From NCBI RefSeq assembly GCF_003253745.1, contig NZ_MZXV01000016.1:1-50088 (forward strand): 50,088 bases of DNA. The letters are read 5' to 3'. Both the position numbers and the translations under genes were made by a program. The notes under the pieces are model-generated. The model was not told the DNA's origin, made no database searches, and saw only the letters and a program-made list of their open reading frames with translations. How positions within the stretch are numbered: position 1 is the first letter of the stretch; each line of letters begins with the position of its first letter. Source of the DNA: Mesorhizobium kowhaii. GTDB taxonomy: Bacteria > Pseudomonadota > Alphaproteobacteria > Rhizobiales > Rhizobiaceae. Below, one piece after another: positions 38,306 through 49,055 of this stretch.

Positions 38306-39917
38306 CCGGATCGGATGGTGGCGTGGCTGCGTCATCTATCAGATCTATCCGCGGTCCTTCCAGGATACGACCGGCGACGGCAGCGGTGACCTGCGCGGCA
38401 TCACCAACCGTCTGGAGCATGTCGCCTCACTCGGTGTTGACGCCATCTGGCTGTCGCCCTTCTTCAAGTCGCCGATGGCTGACATGGGCTACGACGTGTC
38501 GGACTATTGCGCCGTCGATCCGATGTTCGGCGGCATGGAGGATTTCGATGCGCTGGTCGCCGAGGCGCACCGGCTCGGACTGAAGATCATCATCGACCAG
38601 GTGCTGTCGCACTCATCCGACAAGCACGACTGGTTCGTCGAGAGCCGCGCCAGCCGCGATAATCCCAAGGCCGACTGGTATGTCTGGGCCGATACGAAGC
38701 CCGATGGCGGCGCGCCCAACAACTGGCTCTCCGTCTTCGGTGGCCCGGCCTGGGAGTGGGATTCGACCCGCCGGCAATATTACATGCACAATTTCCTCGC
38801 CTCTCAGCCGGATTTGAATTTCCACAATCCGGAGGTCCAGGACGCACTTCTGGAAACGGTGCGGTTCTGGCTGGAGCGTGGCGTCGACGGCTTTCGGCTC
38901 GACACGGTCAACTACTATGTCCACGACCGCTGGCTGCGCAGCAATCCACCCTTGGCGTCAAGCGTCGCCGGCACCAACAGCGAGACCAACACCTACCTCT
39001 ACCAGGAGCACCTGTTCGACAAGACGCAGCCGGAAAACCTGGCGTTCCTCAAGCGTTTCAGGGCGCTGCTCGACGAGTATGAGGACCGCGCCGTTGTCGG
39101 CGAGATCGGCGATGAAGGCCGCTCGCTGCAGACGCTCGCCGCCTACACCACCGGCGGCGACAAGCTCCATATGTGTTACACCTTCGATCTGCTTGGCCCA
39201 CAATTCTCGGCGGCGCATGTGCGGGGCTGCGTCGAAGCCTTCGAGGCAGCGGTGTCCGACGGCTGGGTCTGCTGGGCGTTTTCCAACCATGACGTGGTGC
39301 GCCATGTCAGCCGCTGGACAAGGCCGGGCAGCGATCCAGACACCGTCGCAAGATTCTCGATCATGCTGCTCTCCTGCCTGCGTGGATCGATCTGTCTCTA
39401 CGAGGGCGAGGAACTCGGCCTGGAAGAGGCGGAACTCGCCTTCGAGGATCTGCGCGATCCCTTTGGCATCCGCTTCTGGCCAGGCATCAAGGGCAGGGAT
39501 GGTTGTCGCACGCCGATGGTCTGGGAGGCCGGCGCTGACAATGCAGGCTTCTCCATCGGCAAACCGTGGCTGCCGATACCGGCCAGCCATCGCGCCCGCG
39601 CGGTTGACGTCCAGAACGCCGACACGGCCTCGGTGCTCGCCTTTTATCGGGCCATGCTCGCCTTGCGCAGAGGGCATCCGGCGCTGGTCGGCGGTTCGAT
39701 CCGGTTTCTCGATGCGGAGGGCGAAATTCTCGCCTTCATCCGCGAAGACGGCGGTGAGAAACTTCTCTGTGTCTTCAACTTCGCCGACGTCCCGGCGAAT
39801 TGGCCGTTGCCTACGGATACCGGAGCTGTCGTGGCTATTGACGGCGGGAGCGGGGTTTTTGAAGAGAGCCAGATCTCGCTGCCGGCGCTTGGCTGTTTCT
39901 TTGGCCAGCTCGGCTGA
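38292..39917 (+). CDS. GH13 alpha-glucosidase (oligosaccharide hydrolase)
   Basis: 541 residues. A GH13 barrel with WWRGCVIYQIYPRSFQDTTG, GVDAIWLSPFFKSPMADMGY, KIIIDQVLSHSSDKH, VDGFRLDTVNYYVHD (nucleophile Asp) and AVVGEIGDEGRSLQTLA (acid Glu), then FSNHDVVRHVSRW. The sequence is of the alpha-1,4-glucosidase / oligo-1,6-glucosidase group (AglA-like), not trehalose synthase. It probably splits malto- or isomalto-oligosaccharides released by GlgX and GlgP. Its ATG lies 14 bp inside the glgX end, making it the last gene of the glycogen operon. Trehalose-related activity is a less likely alternative. Confidence 0.9.
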   Translation: MAAGDRIGWWRGCVIYQIYPRSFQDTTGDGSGDLRGITNRLEHVASLGVDAIWLSPFFKSPMADMGYDVSDYCAVDPMFGGMEDFDALVAEAHRLGLKIIIDQVLSHSSDKHDWFVESRASRDNPKADWYVWADTKPDGGAPNNWLSVFGGPAWEWDSTRRQYYMHNFLASQPDLNFHNPEVQDALLETVRFWLERGVDGFRLDTVNYYVHDRWLRSNPPLASSVAGTNSETNTYLYQEHLFDKTQPENLAFLKRFRALLDEYEDRAVVGEIGDEGRSLQTLAAYTTGGDKLHMCYTFDLLGPQFSAAHVRGCVEAFEAAVSDGWVCWAFSNHDVVRHVSRWTRPGSDPDTVARFSIMLLSCLRGSICLYEGEELGLEEAELAFEDLRDPFGIRFWPGIKGRDGCRTPMVWEAGADNAGFSIGKPWLPIPASHRARAVDVQNADTASVLAFYRAMLALRRGHPALVGGSIRFLDAEGEILAFIREDGGEKLLCVFNFADVPANWPLPTDTGAVVAIDGGSGVFEESQISLPALGCFFGQLG

Positions 39918-39974
39918 TTCAGCGCTTCGGCCGCTGCTTGCAACGCAAGTGATCCTACTTGGGCTGCAAATGCC

Positions 39975-41741
39975 TTATTGAACGAGAACCGCGCGCCCGC
40001 AGGTCGCACCGGTGACACGCACATCGGCCTGGCCGACGCCGACGCCGAGCGCCGAAAGCACATTGTAGAGCAGGTCGTCGACCGGCGCCGTTACGCCGTT
40101 CAGCACGGCCACAACCGCTGGCTTGACCGTTCCGAGCAGGGCGGTCAGATCGATCCCGAGACCAAGCGCATTGACCGACAGCGACAGGTTGTTGACCAGC
40201 GACGTGGTAAGCGACTGCGAGATGTTGCGCGTCGAAACGGTCTTGATCGTCTTGTTGGTGATATCGGTTGCATCGAAGGTCAGCATCGTCGGGCTGTTGT
40301 TGGTGATCGCGGTGGCGGCGGAACCCATCACCTGTATCAGCGGAATGTTGATCAGCAGCAGATGGAGGCTCACATCCGAGATCTCTGCGTCGGTGAACGT
40401 CTGCGGTTGACTGAAGTCGGCGAAGCCTGAACTGTTGCTGTTGGCCAGATGCAGCGAGGCAATGCCTGGGTGCGCGGCAATGGAAACCTTGATGCTGGAC
40501 GGCCCGGTCGGACAGGTGATGTCGGTCAGCTTGGCTTCGGCATAGGCGACTTCCACATTGAGCGGCAGATTGACGGCCAGCAGGCTGATACCGCCGCCGA
40601 GACTGGGCGTGCCGACACCGACGGTGGCCACCAGTTTGATGCGTGTCTGGGCGGTGCGCACCACCGTTCCGATGCCATCGACCGCGAGCCACGGCGAAGA
40701 TTGCATCGGCTCGCCAATGGCAATGGTAAGTGCGGTAGACAGAAGCCCGGGTACGGTGGCTCCGAGATTGACCTGGGCCTGGTTGGTGCCGTTCGCCAGC
40801 ACGGCGGCAGCGGTCAGCATGCCCATGGCGCTGGCGTCCACTCCAAGGCCGGCTGGCCTTTGCCCGAGGGCCAGGCTGCCGACGGAGCCGAGATCGACGA
40901 GCTTGTTGAGCGGGATCTTGAAAGTGCTGGTCGACTTGGACGCGATCGACTGCAGCGCCACCTTGGCCGTATTGCCAAGCCCGGGCACGTTGGCCATGGC
41001 CGTGGCGATCTGGCCGACGGTCGCCTTCGAGGCCAGCACATCCGAATAGGTGACGCCGGTCAGGCTCAATTGTGTGGCAAGGCCGTCTATGAACGACAGC
41101 ACGCTGACATCGGCCGAGATCAACCCGTTGTAGTCCATCACACTGAGCGAGATGTTGCCGCCGAGAAGCCCACTGAGCAGCGCGTTGAGAATGCCGCCAT
41201 TGACGCTGAGCAACCTCGACCCGACCGAAAACGTCGCCTGCGGCGTCATGCTGGCGGTGGCCTCGGTGCCGATGACGGGAGAGGGGATCAGCGAACTCGC
41301 GAAATAGCGGGCAGGGATCTTCTTCAGGGTGACATGGACGGCATTGTAGGGCGTTACACCGGCCTGGAAGCGTTGACTGACATTGGCGGTTGATGCCGCG
41401 TAGCGCCCGGGCGTGACCGACACGACGGTTTTGCCGACGGCCGGCGCGATCGTCTGTCCCGAGCCTTGAACGACAACTCCCGGCATGCCGTTGTCGGTCA
41501 ACGTGGTCACGACAGCGATGTCGACGTTGGTGATGTTCGAGGCGGCGGTGATCGCCGCCAGGTCCACCATTGCCTGGGCTTCGCGGCGCTCGGCGTAGAT
41601 CGAGGCTTCGTCGATGGCCACCGCAGCCAGCGCCAGCGCGACCGGCGCGCTCAATGCCGCCATGACGGTGAAATTCGCTCTTCTGTCGGCCAGCATCGAT
41701 CGGGCAAGCCGGCCGATCTCAGTGCACGCCCGCAGCAGCAT
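39975..41741 (-). CDS. TadG-like pilus assembly / Flp-associated protein
   Basis: 588 residues from ATG 41741, directly after the TadE-like stop. The N-terminus has the TadE/TadG signature: a short basic segment (RRANFTV), one membrane helix (MAALSAPVALALAAVAIDEA) and YAERREAQAMVDLAAITAAS. A long Ala/Ser/Val-rich extracytoplasmic region follows, with many short repeats and Cys only near the end. TadG proteins are minor components of Flp/Tad pili or related envelope machines. The tad core (pilin, ATPase TadA, secretin) is not in the window, so the pair is an orphan here. The role is inferred from the N-terminal domain only. Confidence 0.8.
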   Translation of the reverse strand: MLLRACTEIGRLARSMLADRRANFTVMAALSAPVALALAAVAIDEASIYAERREAQAMVDLAAITAASNITNVDIAVVTTLTDNGMPGVVVQGSGQTIAPAVGKTVVSVTPGRYAASTANVSQRFQAGVTPYNAVHVTLKKIPARYFASSLIPSPVIGTEATASMTPQATFSVGSRLLSVNGGILNALLSGLLGGNISLSVMDYNGLISADVSVLSFIDGLATQLSLTGVTYSDVLASKATVGQIATAMANVPGLGNTAKVALQSIASKSTSTFKIPLNKLVDLGSVGSLALGQRPAGLGVDASAMGMLTAAAVLANGTNQAQVNLGATVPGLLSTALTIAIGEPMQSSPWLAVDGIGTVVRTAQTRIKLVATVGVGTPSLGGGISLLAVNLPLNVEVAYAEAKLTDITCPTGPSSIKVSIAAHPGIASLHLANSNSSGFADFSQPQTFTDAEISDVSLHLLLINIPLIQVMGSAATAITNNSPTMLTFDATDITNKTIKTVSTRNISQSLTTSLVNNLSLSVNALGLGIDLTALLGTVKPAVVAVLNGVTAPVDDLLYNVLSALGVGVGQADVRVTGATCGRAVLVQ

Positions 41742-42197
41742 TCAGATGCCCCCGACCCTTATCGTCGACTGGCGCTTGATCGTGCTTCCCGGCATGGCGA
41801 TGCCCGGGAAGAGGTTCCAGATCGGCAGGTTGCGGGCATCGTACTGGATTGACACCACGAACTGGCTTCCGTCGGCGACGCTGTCGTTGGCCTGGTAGGT
41901 CAACTTGCTGGCATCCACGAAGGGATATCCGCCGGCATTGTTGGTGACGAAGCTGGCTACGAGCGTCTGGCGCTCGGTCTGGTTCAGTCCGGCAATTGCA
42001 GTGCGGGCCGCATCCGCCGCGATCTGCTGGATCGAGTTGGCGGCGCCAAAATATATACCGTATGCAACCATTCCGAGCAAAAGGAGGATGAAGATGGGCG
42101 AGAGCAAAGCGAACTCAACCGCCGAAGTTCCAGATTCTTCTTGAAATTTCCGCGTTGCTTGGCAGATTATCGATGATCTACTTGACCTGGTACTCAT
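41742..42197 (-). CDS. TadE-like pseudopilin family protein
   Basis: About 151 residues from ATG 42197 (a longer frame starts at 42242). It shows the TadE-like pattern: QEESGTSAVEFALLSPIFIL, in which G-T-S-A-V-E-F-A-L is the prepilin-type motif, then one membrane helix (ILLLLGMVAYGIYFGAANS) and a periplasmic part with VVSIQYDARNLPIWNLFPG. TadE proteins are processed pseudopilins of the Tad system. It abuts the TadG-like gene with no gap, so they are surely cotranscribed. Function is inferred from family. Confidence 0.82.
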   Translation of the reverse strand: MSTRSSRSSIICQATRKFQEESGTSAVEFALLSPIFILLLLGMVAYGIYFGAANSIQQIAADAARTAIAGLNQTERQTLVASFVTNNAGGYPFVDASKLTYQANDSVADGSQFVVSIQYDARNLPIWNLFPGIAMPGSTIKRQSTIRVGGI

Positions 42198-42568
42198 GAC
42201 TGCCACGTGTCTGAGATAAAAACCGCACAAAAAGGCAGTCATAATGTAACCTCTGGTTGCTTAAGAACGCATTAACACATTCCGGCAAACTGGCGCGGCC
42301 ACAGATTCCCGGTGAGAAATGGCGTCGAGGTGAGGAAACCAAGTCAAGCTCCTGGTTTCGGCTCGTATTTCGGCCGCCACGGCACAGCTTTCGACCCGCC
42401 TTACTTTGGGTGACCCAGAGAGTCTGTTGAAATAAAAATTCTCCGCGTTAGTGTTTGGCCACCAGCCGCAGGAAGGGAACCGGCGGCGCGCTCAAAGGGG
42501 TCAGATATCGGCTCCGGGGCGTCAACACTTAAGGGCGCGCCGACGGCTGCGCCGACAGGGAGAACTTC
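42198..42568. other. Divergent intergenic region between tadE-like gene and oppA
   Basis: This 371-bp gap separates two divergent operons. At its right end AGGGAGAA precedes the oppA ATG at normal ribosome-binding distance. I see no other gene, repeat or recognisable operator. Confidence 0.5.
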
Positions 42569-44161
42569 ATGCTGAAAAACATGCTGAAGGCGACGGTGTT
42601 CGCCACTACCATGACGCTGGCCGCCGGCACGTTCTACACGCCCGCTTTCGCCGAGACCGTCTATAACCGTGGCACCGCCGCCGAATCGGAGTCGGTCGAT
42701 CCGCACAAGACCTCGACGGTTTACGAAGCCAATGTCTTGCGCGACCTGTTCCAGGGCCTGGTCATGCAGGATGAGAAGGCCAACCTCATTCCAGGTGCCG
42801 CCGAGAGTTGGACAGTATCGGACGACGGCACCGTCTATACGTTCAAGCTGCGCAAGGATGGCCAGTGGTCGGATGGCAGCCCGGTGACGGCAGATGACTT
42901 CGTCTACGCTTTCCATCGGCTGGAAGACCCGGCGACCGGCGCCGAATACGCCTCCATGCTCTATCCCGTGAAGAACGCCGAGGAAGTCAACACCAAGAAG
43001 GGCAAGCCGGAGGATATGGGCGTCAAGGCGATCGACGCCAATACTCTGGAAGTCACGCTGAAGGCGCCAACGCCTTACTTCCTCGAGATGCTGACCCACC
43101 AGGCGACCTATCCGGTCAGCAAGGCATCCATTGATAAGCTCGGCGCCGACTGGATCAAGCCGGGCAATCTGGTGTCCAACGGCGCCTATACGCTCGCTGA
43201 GTGGGTTCCCAACGACCACATGAAGCTGGTCAAGAATCCGAAATTCTGGGACGCCGCGAGCGTCAAGTTCGACGTGGTCAACTACATTCCGACCGAAGAC
43301 CGCTCATCGGCAATGAAGCGCTTCGAGGCCGGCGAACTCGACAGCTACGACGATCTCCCGACTGAACAGCTCGCCGACCTCAAGACCAAGTTTGGCGAAC
43401 AGATCCACGTCGGACCGTATCTCGGCACCTACTATTATGCGATCAAGACCGACAAGGCGCCTTGGGACAATGTCGAGCTTCGCAACGCCATCTCGATGGC
43501 GATCGACCGCGATTTCATCGCCGAAAAGGTCTGGCAGAACTCGATGCTGCCTGGCTATTCGATGGTGCCTCCCGGCATCGAGGGCTACACGCCGGCAATG
43601 GCCAAGTATGCCGACATGCCGCAGATCGACCGCGAGGACGCAGCCAAGAAGATCCTCGAGAAACTCGGCTATACGCCCGAGCATCCTTTGAAGATGGAGA
43701 TCCGCTACAACACTTCGGAAAACCACAAGAACACCGCTGTGGCCATTCAGGAACAGCTGAAGCCGCTCGGCGTTGACGTCACGCTGCTCAACACCGACAC
43801 CAAGACCCACTACTCCTTCCTTGAGCAGAAGGGCGACTATGACGTGGCGCGTGCCGCCTGGATCGCCGACTACAAGGATCCGGAAACCTTCCTCGGCATC
43901 TCGCGCAAGGCCAGCGGCAACAACTATTCGGACTACAACAGCCCGAAATACGAGGCGGCCATGGACAAGGCCGCCGCCGCCGGCGGCAAGCCCGAAGAGC
44001 GCATGAAAGAACTCTCCGAGGCCGAGCGCATCCTCGTCGACGACGTCGGCCAGATCCCGCTCCTCTACTACAGCTACCACGATATCGTTTCCTCGAAGCT
44101 GCATGGCTTCGTCGACAACGTGATGGACGTCCATCCGTCGCGCTTCGTCAGCAAGGACTGA
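42569..44161 (+). CDS. oppA: Oligopeptide ABC transporter substrate-binding protein
   Basis: 530 residues from ATG 42569. A Sec signal peptide (about 1-29, ending FYTPAFA, then ETVYNRG) targets it to the periplasm. The mature protein is of the SBP_bac_5 family: AESESVDPHKTSTVYEANVL, FQGLVMQDEKANLIPGAAES, YTFKLRKDGQWSDGSPVTAD and ELRNAISMAIDRDFIAEKVW. It binds peptides, or peptide-like ligands such as cell-wall tripeptide, for uptake by OppBC and the double ATPase downstream. A strong hairpin follows the stop. Confidence 0.94.
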   Translation: MLKNMLKATVFATTMTLAAGTFYTPAFAETVYNRGTAAESESVDPHKTSTVYEANVLRDLFQGLVMQDEKANLIPGAAESWTVSDDGTVYTFKLRKDGQWSDGSPVTADDFVYAFHRLEDPATGAEYASMLYPVKNAEEVNTKKGKPEDMGVKAIDANTLEVTLKAPTPYFLEMLTHQATYPVSKASIDKLGADWIKPGNLVSNGAYTLAEWVPNDHMKLVKNPKFWDAASVKFDVVNYIPTEDRSSAMKRFEAGELDSYDDLPTEQLADLKTKFGEQIHVGPYLGTYYYAIKTDKAPWDNVELRNAISMAIDRDFIAEKVWQNSMLPGYSMVPPGIEGYTPAMAKYADMPQIDREDAAKKILEKLGYTPEHPLKMEIRYNTSENHKNTAVAIQEQLKPLGVDVTLLNTDTKTHYSFLEQKGDYDVARAAWIADYKDPETFLGISRKASGNNYSDYNSPKYEAAMDKAAAAGGKPEERMKELSEAERILVDDVGQIPLLYYSYHDIVSSKLHGFVDNVMDVHPSRFVSKD

Positions 44162-44172
44162 TCCCTGGCCAA

Positions 44173-44199
44173 GCCGCCGCGCACTAAATGCGCGGCGGC
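44173..44199. promoter_or_regulatory. Intercistronic hairpin between oppA and oppB
   Basis: GCCGCCGCGCA (44173-44183) and TGCGCGGCGGC (44189-44199) form a perfect 11-bp stem with a CTAAA loop, 11 bp after the oppA stop. There is no U-run. Its position matches the one seen after frcB and suggests that it stabilises the oppA part of the mRNA or attenuates transcription into the 126-bp gap before oppB. Confidence 0.75.
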
Positions 44200-44325
44200 G
44201 CTGGTTTGCCATCGCATCGGCCCGGGAACCGGAATCGATTTTCGGCAATGTCGGTGCGAAGATTTGAAGGCTAGAGTGCAATCGTCCAGTTGGACGCGCG
44301 CTGCTCTGGATCAAGCGGGGCACCG

Positions 44326-45249
44326 ATGCTGCGATATGTACTAAGGCGGCTTTTGACCGCCATTCCGACGCTGTTCGTCATCGTGACCATGGCGTTTTTC
44401 CTGATGCGCGTCGCGCCAGGCGGCCCATTCAACCAGGAGCGGGGGCTGAGCCCCGAGATCAGGGCCAATCTCGAAGCCCAGTTCGGCCTCAACGACCCGC
44501 TCTGGCTGCAGTTTGTCCACTATCTCGGCAATCTGCTGCGCGGCAATTTTGGCCCCAGCTACAACATGCCGGATTTCACCGTCACCGAACTGTTCGCCAA
44601 GGGCCTGCCCATTTCGGTTCAGCTCGGCGCCTCGGCGCTCGTCCTTGCACTTCTGCTCGGTTCCGTGCTCGGCACCACTGCCGCGCTCAACCAGAACAAG
44701 CTTGGCGACTATATGGTGATTGCGCTGGCAACCGCCGGCAGCACCATCCCCACCTTCGTCATCGCGCCGGTGATCCAGCTTTTGTTCGGGCTGACCTGGA
44801 AACTGCTGCCGATCGGGGGCTGGGGCGATGGCGCTTTCATCAACAAGGTCGGCCCGGTGCTGACGCTCGCTCTGCCGCAGATCGCCATCGTCGCCCGGCT
44901 GATGCGTGGCTCGATGATCGAATCCTTGCGATCCCATCATATCCGCACGGCCCGCGCGCTCGGCCTCTCCGACTGGTCGGTGGTGGTCAAGCACGCGCTG
45001 CGCGGCGCCATCCTGCCGATCGTCTCCTTCACCGGTCCGGCAGCCGCGGCGCTGCTGACCGGCTCGGTCATCGTCGAGACGATCTTCTCCATTCCGGGCG
45101 TCGGCCGCTATTTCGTCGATGCCGCGCTCAACCGCGACTACACGCTGGTGATGGGAACGGTGGTGGTGATCGCCATCTTCACCATCGTCTTCAACCTGAT
45201 CGTCGACGTCATGTATGCGGTCGTCGACCCGAGGGTGCGCTATGACTGA
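44326..45249 (+). CDS. oppB: Oligopeptide ABC transporter permease (OppB)
   Basis: 307 residues from ATG 44326, as in OppB/DppB; the 12 residues encoded upstream are not conserved. N-terminal YVLRRLLTAIPTLFVIVTMA is the typical first span, followed by five more. The EAA loop, which contacts the ATPase, reads RSHHIRTARALGLSDWSVVV near 203-222. It ends in the usual FNLIVDVMYAVVDPRVRYD. It forms the inner-membrane channel with OppC. Eight-base overlap with oppC (ATGACTGA). Confidence 0.95.
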   Translation: MLRYVLRRLLTAIPTLFVIVTMAFFLMRVAPGGPFNQERGLSPEIRANLEAQFGLNDPLWLQFVHYLGNLLRGNFGPSYNMPDFTVTELFAKGLPISVQLGASALVLALLLGSVLGTTAALNQNKLGDYMVIALATAGSTIPTFVIAPVIQLLFGLTWKLLPIGGWGDGAFINKVGPVLTLALPQIAIVARLMRGSMIESLRSHHIRTARALGLSDWSVVVKHALRGAILPIVSFTGPAAAALLTGSVIVETIFSIPGVGRYFVDAALNRDYTLVMGTVVVIAIFTIVFNLIVDVMYAVVDPRVRYD

Positions 45250-46363
45250 CATTGCAGCCACGGCTCCCGCCGTCATCGGCCGCTCGCTCTGGGGTGATGC
45301 CTGGGCGCGCCTCAAGGCCAATCGCGCCGCCATGTTCAGCCTGTATTACCTTGCCCTGATCGGTGTCGTCAGCGTGTTCGGACCCTGGTTCGTGCCGCAT
45401 CAATACACCACCATCTATGCCGACTATGTGCGCATGCCGCCAAGCCTGTCGGCCTATCCGAAAGCCGAGATGATCGAGACGGCACTCACCGAAGCGATCA
45501 AGCGCATGCGGGTCGACATCAAGGAATGGCGGCAGGAAGGCAATCAGGTCTTCGTTACTGTCAAGTCGACCAAGCCGATCGACGACCGCAATATCCGCTA
45601 TCTCGACCGTTCCGATGCTTTTGACGACACCAAGATCGAGAGCAAGTCGCCTGACGGCCTCGAAGTGACGATGAGCGCGTCGGTCAAGCAGCAGTATTTC
45701 CTGTTCGGTACCGACAACACCGGCCGCGATCTTCTCTCGCGCACGCTTATGGCCGGGCGCATCTCACTGGCCATCGGCTTGCTCGCCGGCGTCGTGGCGG
45801 TGGTCATCGGCGTGGTCTACGGCGCTGCGGCCGGCTTTTCCGGCGGCAAGATCGACGAGGTGATGATGCGCATCGTCGACGTGCTCTATTCCTTGCCGTT
45901 CATCTTCTTCGTCATCATGCTGGTGGTGTTCTTCGGCCGCAACTTCGTGCTGATGTTCCTGGCCGTCGGCGCCGTGCTGTGGCTCGACATGGCGCGCATC
46001 GTGCGCGGTCAGGCGCTGTCGATCCGCCGCCAGGAATATGTCCAGGCGGCGGAAGCCATGGGCGTCGGCCAGCGCGGCATCCTCTTGCGCCACGTCATTC
46101 CCAACCTGCTCGGTCCGGTGGTGATCTACATGACGCTGCTGGTGCCGCAGGTCATCATCCTGGAGAGTTTCCTGTCGTTCCTCGGTCTCGGCGTGCAGGA
46201 ACCGATGACCAGCTGGGGCGTGCTGATCTCGGTCGGCGCCAAGAACATCGGCACCGCCAACTGGCTGCTCCTGTTTCCCGCCTTTTTCCTCGTCTCGACG
46301 CTGTTCGCCCTGAATTTTGTCGGTGACGGCCTGCGCGACGCGCTCGACCCGAGAGATCGATAA
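45242..46363 (+). CDS. oppC: Oligopeptide ABC transporter permease (OppC)
   Basis: 373 residues from ATG 45242. The family N-terminal segment (LWGDAWARLKANRAAMFSLY) and first span are followed by an extra periplasmic part of about 130 residues, then the transport domain with FGTDNTGRDLLSRTLMAGRI near 151-170, the EAA loop RRQEYVQAAEAMGVGQRG and the closing NFVGDGLRDALDPRD. Paired with OppB in the inner membrane. The stop is 2 bp before the ATPase gene. Confidence 0.95.
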   Translation: MTDIAATAPAVIGRSLWGDAWARLKANRAAMFSLYYLALIGVVSVFGPWFVPHQYTTIYADYVRMPPSLSAYPKAEMIETALTEAIKRMRVDIKEWRQEGNQVFVTVKSTKPIDDRNIRYLDRSDAFDDTKIESKSPDGLEVTMSASVKQQYFLFGTDNTGRDLLSRTLMAGRISLAIGLLAGVVAVVIGVVYGAAAGFSGGKIDEVMMRIVDVLYSLPFIFFVIMLVVFFGRNFVLMFLAVGAVLWLDMARIVRGQALSIRRQEYVQAAEAMGVGQRGILLRHVIPNLLGPVVIYMTLLVPQVIILESFLSFLGLGVQEPMTSWGVLISVGAKNIGTANWLLLFPAFFLVSTLFALNFVGDGLRDALDPRDR

Positions 46364-46365
46364 AG

Positions 46366-48000
<1,635 letters not shown>

Positions 48001-48029
48001 TGGTGCACTCCATTTCGTGATTTCCAGTT

Positions 48030-48061
48030 GATTGAGATATCACAATATGAGATATTAAATT
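48030..48061. promoter_or_regulatory. AT-rich palindromic site before the toxin-antitoxin pair
   Basis: ATATC and GATAT face each other around CACAATATGA in the short AT-rich gap just upstream of the toxin GTG. Toxin-antitoxin operons are usually repressed by their own antitoxin at such a site, and the downstream gene encodes an XRE-type DNA-binding protein. Recognition is inferred. Confidence 0.4.
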
Positions 48062-48310
48062 GTGAAGCAGGTCATCTACCTCGCAGCCGCAATCAAATCG
48101 CTTCGCAAGCACCAATCTGATGCCGCCCGCATCGTTGCCAAGATTACGATCTATGCTGAAACCCCGGAAGCCATGGCTAACAACATCAAGAAGCTGGTCG
48201 GTTCCGACGAAATGCGGCTGCGGGTCGGCGACTACCGCATCATCTTCACCGAAACCGAAAATGAGATCATTGTAAGCAGGATCGGGCCGCGCGGCTCTAT
48301 CTACGAATAG
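48062..48310 (+). CDS. RelE/ParE-family toxin
   Basis: 82 residues from a GTG at 48062. Small basic protein with the RelE/ParE fold pattern: helical N-terminal half (AAAIKSLRKHQSDAARIVAK), then the conserved strand motif MRLRVGDYRIIFTETENEII and a final strand VSRIGPRGSIYE. Such toxins cleave ribosome-bound mRNA or poison gyrase. No good Shine-Dalgarno is seen upstream; translation may be weak or leaderless. The stop is followed within a few bases by the antitoxin gene. The toxin comes first, the order typical of HigBA-type pairs. Confidence 0.88.
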   Translation: MKQVIYLAAAIKSLRKHQSDAARIVAKITIYAETPEAMANNIKKLVGSDEMRLRVGDYRIIFTETENEIIVSRIGPRGSIYE

Positions 48311-48318
48311 GAGTGACA

Positions 48319-48678
48319 GTGAGCATTCACTATTTCACCACGCCCAAGGGTGACGAAATGGCTGTACTGCCGCGCGCTGAACTCAATGCGCTACAAGATC
48401 GCGCTGCCCGTGCCCGTGAGGTGGCGAGTTACAGGGCCGGCGAGGCGCCCGGCTTCACCGCTGAGGAGGCACTGGCTTTCGCCAATGCGGTGTCGCCGCT
48501 CGCTTTCTGGCGAGCCAGGAAAGGAAGGACGCAGGCGGCGCTAGCCTCGGAAGTCGGCATTTCACAAAACATGCTTTCGGCAGTCGAAAACGGCAAGCGG
48601 GGTGGGGATGTCAGCCTGTGGCTGCGGTTGTCGCGCGTGCTTGAAGTGCCGGTCGATCAACTGGTTGACGAAGACTGA
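48319..48678 (+). CDS. XRE-family helix-turn-helix antitoxin
   Basis: About 119 residues; the GTG at 48319 is preferred because GGAG (48310-48313) lies at the right distance, while the GTG at 48313 overlaps it. The N-terminal half (about 1-60) is likely the toxin-binding part. The C-terminal HTH reads FWRARKGRTQAALASEVGIS, QNMLSAVENGKRGG and LWLRLSRVLEVPVDQLVDED, a standard HTH_3 domain. It neutralises the toxin encoded just before it and probably represses the operon. Confidence 0.88.
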   Translation: MSIHYFTTPKGDEMAVLPRAELNALQDRAARAREVASYRAGEAPGFTAEEALAFANAVSPLAFWRARKGRTQAALASEVGISQNMLSAVENGKRGGDVSLWLRLSRVLEVPVDQLVDED

Positions 48679-48710
48679 GTCGATCCGCTCGGCGTCTAGT
48701 GAAGTGCAAT

Positions 48711-49055
48711 TCAATTTGAGGACGTCGAGCATTTGTGCCCTCTCGCAGCGGCAATCGCCTCTTCCTGCTGCTTCAGCCGGCCGATCCTGGCCGTTTCACG
48801 GTCGGCCACCGCGGTCTTCACGCGCGAGCCGCCCAGCAGCCAGCGTGGAACGCTGGTGTTGGCCACCTTGCCGCGGGTGATTGCGGTTTGCGAGATGTCG
48901 CGAGCGATGTCTCCCAGCGCGCTGTTGAGCTCGGTGCAACTCATGCTCTCGTATTTCGCCGGATCGACGGTTCGGCCGATCGAGGAACAGCCGGCGAGGA
49001 GAAACAGCGCAATCACAAGAACCGGTGGCGAGGCTGTCGTTGAGATCAGATTCAT
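48711..49055 (-). CDS. Small lipoprotein, unknown function
   Basis: 114 residues from ATG 49055. A type II signal peptide with lipobox LLAGC (Cys23) indicates lipid attachment at the envelope. The mature part has MSCTELNSALGDIARDISQT and then a charged helix (VADRETARIGRLKQQEEAIA), and ends in a Cys-containing tail. Similar small lipoproteins are common in rhizobia; I do not recognise a function. It lies opposite to the toxin-antitoxin pair. Confidence 0.8.
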   Translation of the reverse strand: MNLISTTASPPVLVIALFLLAGCSSIGRTVDPAKYESMSCTELNSALGDIARDISQTAITRGKVANTSVPRWLLGGSRVKTAVADRETARIGRLKQQEEAIAAARGHKCSTSSN

